This document shows positions 13,588 through 15,972 of a stretch of 15,972 nt of DNA, in pieces. Each line of letters starts with the position of its first letter. Within the stretch, counting starts at the first letter, position 1. The stretch comes from Tardiphaga sp. Its GTDB lineage: Bacteria; Pseudomonadota; Alphaproteobacteria; Rhizobiales; Xanthobacteraceae. Under the pieces are notes generated by a model. That model worked only from the letters and a program-made list of their open reading frames with translations, was not told the DNA's origin and did not search any database. The position numbers and the translations under genes were made by a program. Where the stretch lies: NCBI GenBank assembly GCA_014377915.1, contig JACMOT010000250.1, forward strand, positions 1 through 15,972, in the 5' to 3' direction.

Positions 13588-14364
13588 TCACTCCAGCCCC
13601 TGCACCGCCGGGGCCGCGGTTTCGGCGGGCTTGGTTTCAATGGGTCTGGTTTCAGTGGGTTTGGCATCGGCGGGCGGAGCGGCGGGGGCCGCGGTGAGGG
13701 GGATCACGCGCACCTCGCCTGGCTTTGGCGTGACCACAGCGGATTGTTCGGCGGGCGCCGCGGCGGCGGCCGGTGGCGCCGGCGGAACGGCGACGGTGAC
13801 CGGCGCGACCACCGGCTTGGCCGGTCTTGCCACGGCGCGAACCGGTGGCGCCTTTGGCAACGGAACGCCTGGCGTCCGGTTGGCAATCCTGGGCAAGGGC
13901 ACCGGAAGCGGCGCCGCACGCCGATACTGCGGAAGATCGAGCGGCGGGCCAGCCGGGCCGTAGCGCGTCACCATCTCGTCGCCCATCCGGTCGCCCATGC
14001 GCCATGCCGGCATGAAGCGCAGGATACGGCCGCTGCGGGCATCGATCACCATCCGGCCATCCTCACCATCCCGGTCGATCGCCGAAACGGTATAGACGAG
14101 TCCACGCTGCCGCGGCGCGCCGAGCGGCGAAAAGCCACTTTCGCGCAGGATGGCGTAGATCTCCCGCGGCGGCAGAATTGGCGGCGCGAAGCGCGCGTAA
14201 CCGTCGCCATAGCTGGGTGGCATCGCCGCATAGGGACCGCCAACATCAGAAATATGGACAAATGGTGGAAGATCGCTCTTCATCGGCGGCAGCGATTGGG
14301 CCTGCGCCGCGGCGGCCGTGACCGCCATGCCGAGCGAGGCCGCCCATCCCAGAAGATATTTCAT
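13588..14364 (-). CDS. Exported protein with Ala/Pro-rich C-terminal tail, function unknown
   Basis: The ATG at 14364 has GGAG six bases upstream and begins a signal peptide (MKYLLGWAASLGMAVTAAAA, cleavage after AQA at residue 22); an ATG four codons earlier is possible but poorer. The 258-residue product has one probably folded part at about 66-118 (PREIYAILRESGFSPLG, GLVYTVSAIDRDG, GRMVIDARSGRILRF), which resembles a PepSY-like alpha/beta unit. From about 135 on it is low-complexity, rich in Pro, Ala, Val and Lys, and ends in three five-residue repeats (KPTET, RPIET, KPAET). Such tails often cross the cell wall or bind other surfaces. The product should be periplasmic or outer-surface. No partner gene is evident. 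Confidence 0.82.
   Translation of the reverse strand: MKYLLGWAASLGMAVTAAAAQAQSLPPMKSDLPPFVHISDVGGPYAAMPPSYGDGYARFAPPILPPREIYAILRESGFSPLGAPRQRGLVYTVSAIDRDGEDGRMVIDARSGRILRFMPAWRMGDRMGDEMVTRYGPAGPPLDLPQYRRAAPLPVPLPRIANRTPGVPLPKAPPVRAVARPAKPVVAPVTVAVPPAPPAAAAAPAEQSAVVTPKPGEVRVIPLTAAPAAPPADAKPTETRPIETKPAETAAPAVQGLE
13618..13662 (-). repeat. Three tandem 15-bp repeats inside the exported-protein gene
   Basis: Units at 13618-13632, 13633-13647 and 13648-13662 share GGTTTC and GGG cores on the plus strand and encode KPAET, RPIET and KPTET. The repeats are diverged, so they are an old expansion. Confidence 0.7.
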
Positions 14365-14668
14365 TGCATGCTCCATGAACGCCCCCGCGCCCGGAGCGTG
14401 GCCAGATCCTGGCCCACGCCCTGTCCACCCGCGCGGCGGTGCAACGCACCCACCGGACAAACGGATGGACAGGGCAGAGGCTGATCGTCAAATTGGGCAG
14501 CGCTTTGGCCGGATCGCGGCACCGAATGCCGCAAACTCGCATTACAACGCGTTTTGGCTGCCTGAATGCGCATGTTCGGCGCGGACTTGCCGGCGCTTGT
14601 GTGATAGAAAAAAATTTGGCAGAGTCAGTGTTAGGACAGCATTACTGTCTCTATTTATGTGGCATACC

Positions 14669-14684
14669 CGGCACAGGGCTTGCA
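14669..14684 (+). promoter_or_regulatory. Sigma-54-like promoter candidate for gltB
   Basis: CGGCACAGGGCTTGCA matches TGGCAC-N5-TTGCA with a single mismatch and exact GG-N10-GC spacing. The start would be near 14695, leaving a leader of about 188 bases. A small inverted repeat, GACAG-CATTA-CTGTC, lies just upstream at 14635-14649. A role in nitrogen-regulated glutamate synthesis would be sensible. Confidence 0.45.
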
Positions 14685-14691
14685 ACGTATG

Positions 14692-14882
14692 CGGGTGCCG
14701 GCCTCTTGGTAGAGGCGCCCGAAATGACGGAACTTGGGTGGCCACCGCGGACGATGGGCATCACAGTCTACATTCTTAAATCGAGGCTCGCGGCGCGCGA
14801 GCGGTGGCCCTAGGGGGTTCCGCGACCGCCCAAGGTGCGCCGACGGATTTGGCAAAACCCCACGGGGTTTGAGAGGACGAAG
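14692..14882 (+). promoter_or_regulatory. Structured 5' leader of gltB with alternative pairings
   Basis: Local hairpins are GCCTCT-TGGT-AGAGGC (14701-14716, with outer GGG/CCC), GCTCGCG-GCG-CGCGAGC (14786-14802) and AAACCCC-AC-GGGGTTT (14855-14870), the last touching the GAGAGGA ribosome site. Competing pairs exist: GCCACCGC (14741-14748) with GCGGTGGC (14801-14808), GCGGT (14801-14805) with ACCGC (14825-14829), and GGGGTT (14814-14819) with AACCCC (14856-14861). No protein gene is seen in 14365-14882; its left part must also hold the promoter of the exported-protein gene. Confidence 0.5.
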
Positions 14883-15972
14883 ATGAGCGAGTCACAGCAC
14901 GAGCGCCACTTGATCGAAACCGATGCGCTGGCGGCGGACTCGGCGTTGAAACCGGCTGAATTCGCCCGCGAACTGCATAGCTGGCGCCCGCCCGCGCTGG
15001 GTCTTTACGACCCTTCGCAGGAGAAGGACGCCTGTGGCGTCGGCTTCATCGCCAACATCAAGGGCAAGAAATCACACCAGATCGTGGCGGACGCGATCAG
15101 CATCCTGTGCAATCTTGAACACCGTGGCGCGACCGGTGCCGATCCGCGCTTCGGCGACGGCGCTGGTATTCTGGTGCAGATTCCGCACGCTTTCTTTGCC
15201 CGCAAGACCGCCGAGCTCGGCTTTACCCTGCCCGCCCCCGGCGAATACGCCGTGGGCGCGCTGTTCATGCCGCGCGACACCGCGTGGCGCCAGGTCATCA
15301 AGGGGATCATCGCCGACCAGATCAAGGCCGAAGGCCTGACCCTGCTGGGCTGGCGCGTAGTGCCGACCGACAATTCGTCGCTCGGCGAGACCGTCAAGCC
15401 GACCGAACCCGCCAACATGCAGGTGTTCATCGGTCGCGGCGATACCGTCATGAAGGAGGATGATTTCGAGCGCCGGCTGTACATCCTGCGCAAGTCGATC
15501 TCGCAAGCGATCTACCAGCGTCGCGACCGCGGCCTCGCCGGCTATTACGCCTGCTCGTTGTCGTGCCGCACCGTGATCTACAAGGGCATGTTCCTCGCCG
15601 ACCAGCTCGGCAGCTATTATGCCGATCTGCACGAACATGATTTCGAGAGCGCGCTGGCGCTGGTACATCAGCGCTTCTCCACCAACACCTTCCCGACCTG
15701 GTCGCTGGCGCATCCCTATCGCATGGTCGCGCATAATGGCGAGATCAACACGCTGCGCGGCAACACCAACTGGATGGCGGCGCGGCAGGCCTCGATCCAC
15801 TCCAAGCTGTATGGCAAGGACATCAGCCGTCTCTGGCCGATCTCCTATGAAGGCCAGTCCGACACCGCCTGCTTCGACAACGGCCTCGAATTCCTGGTGC
15901 AGGGCGGCTACTCGCTGCCGCACGCCGTGATGATGATGATTCCGGAAGCCTGGGCCGGCAACCCCCTGATGG
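14883..15972 (+). CDS. gltB: Glutamate synthase (NADPH) large subunit GltB, 5' part
   Basis: Large subunit of GOGAT, which makes two glutamates from glutamine and 2-oxoglutarate. Only 363 codons of a roughly 1,500-residue protein lie in the window; the frame is open at the edge. The ATG at 14883 has GAGAGGA six bases upstream. A 50-residue propeptide precedes Cys51 of DACGVGFIANIKG, the class II amidotransferase nucleophile that becomes the mature N-terminus. Typical glutaminase-domain blocks follow: LCNLEHRGATGADPRFGDGAGI, LYILRKSI, ALVHQRFSTNTFPTW, and PYRMVAHNGEINTLRGNTNWM. Expression may be governed by the sigma-54-like site and the structured leader upstream. gltD is expected beyond the window. 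Confidence 0.97.
   Translation, partial: MSESQHERHLIETDALAADSALKPAEFARELHSWRPPALGLYDPSQEKDACGVGFIANIKGKKSHQIVADAISILCNLEHRGATGADPRFGDGAGILVQIPHAFFARKTAELGFTLPAPGEYAVGALFMPRDTAWRQVIKGIIADQIKAEGLTLLGWRVVPTDNSSLGETVKPTEPANMQVFIGRGDTVMKEDDFERRLYILRKSISQAIYQRRDRGLAGYYACSLSCRTVIYKGMFLADQLGSYYADLHEHDFESALALVHQRFSTNTFPTWSLAHPYRMVAHNGEINTLRGNTNWMAARQASIHSKLYGKDISRLWPISYEGQSDTACFDNGLEFLVQGGYSLPHAVMMMIPEAWAGNPLM

Noticed and set aside
13480..14484. 334-codon plus-strand frame opposite the exported-protein gene
   Set aside because: Glycine/arginine-rich mirror of the Ala/Pro-rich tail; no start signal.
1..15972. CRISPR array, insertion sequence or toxin-antitoxin pair
   Set aside because: No spaced direct-repeat array, no transposase motifs and no small overlapping toxin-antitoxin genes were found on either strand.

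Overview
The window is GC-rich alphaproteobacterial chromosome. A CpdR orthologue, a glnA-independent gltB with a long propeptide, a histidinol-phosphatase of the inositol-monophosphatase type, a ROSE-like RNA thermometer on a small heat-shock gene and the general protein style point to the Bradyrhizobium / Rhodopseudomonas / Afipia group (Nitrobacteraceae). This placement is inference from gene style. There are no insertion sequences, phage genes or CRISPR arrays; it reads as ordinary core chromosome with rich intergenic regulation.

Layout. 1-2323 (minus): glutamate/aspartate ABC importer gltI-gltJ-gltK, running off the left edge, with a strong stem-loop between gltI and gltJ and a sigma-54-like site upstream. 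2775-3545 (minus): gamma-glutamyl-GABA hydrolase-type class I amidotransferase. 3771-3845 (minus): tRNA-Val(GAC). 3951-5499: divergent cpdR and an N-formylglutamate amidohydrolase family gene. 5793-5957: lone 54-residue Flp-type pilin. 6127-6214 (minus): unannotated small-RNA candidate with a canonical terminator. 6592-7371: hisN. 7694-9260: Crp/Fnr-family regulator and a TauE/SafE permease, meeting tail to tail a LysE exporter and alpha/beta hydrolase pair (9263-10863, minus). 10935-11612: small heat-shock gene with an RpoH-type promoter, a ROSE-type leader and a terminator. 11616-13423 (minus): a chemoreceptor with an unusual histidine-containing membrane sensor, preceded by a tightly coupled small membrane protein. 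13588-14364 (minus): exported protein with an Ala/Pro-rich tail. 14883-15972: 5' part of gltB behind a highly structured leader and a sigma-54-like site.

Two ends of the window deal with glutamate (import and synthesis) and both carry GG-N10-GC promoter candidates, so nitrogen control through NtrC/RpoN is a shared hypothesis. The most interesting non-gene signals are the small RNA at 6127-6214, the gltB leader with mutually exclusive pairings, and the double heat-control of the small heat-shock gene. The most interesting protein-level signal is the chemoreceptor/small-protein pair at 11616-13423. All functional calls come from reading the sequence; no database search was run.
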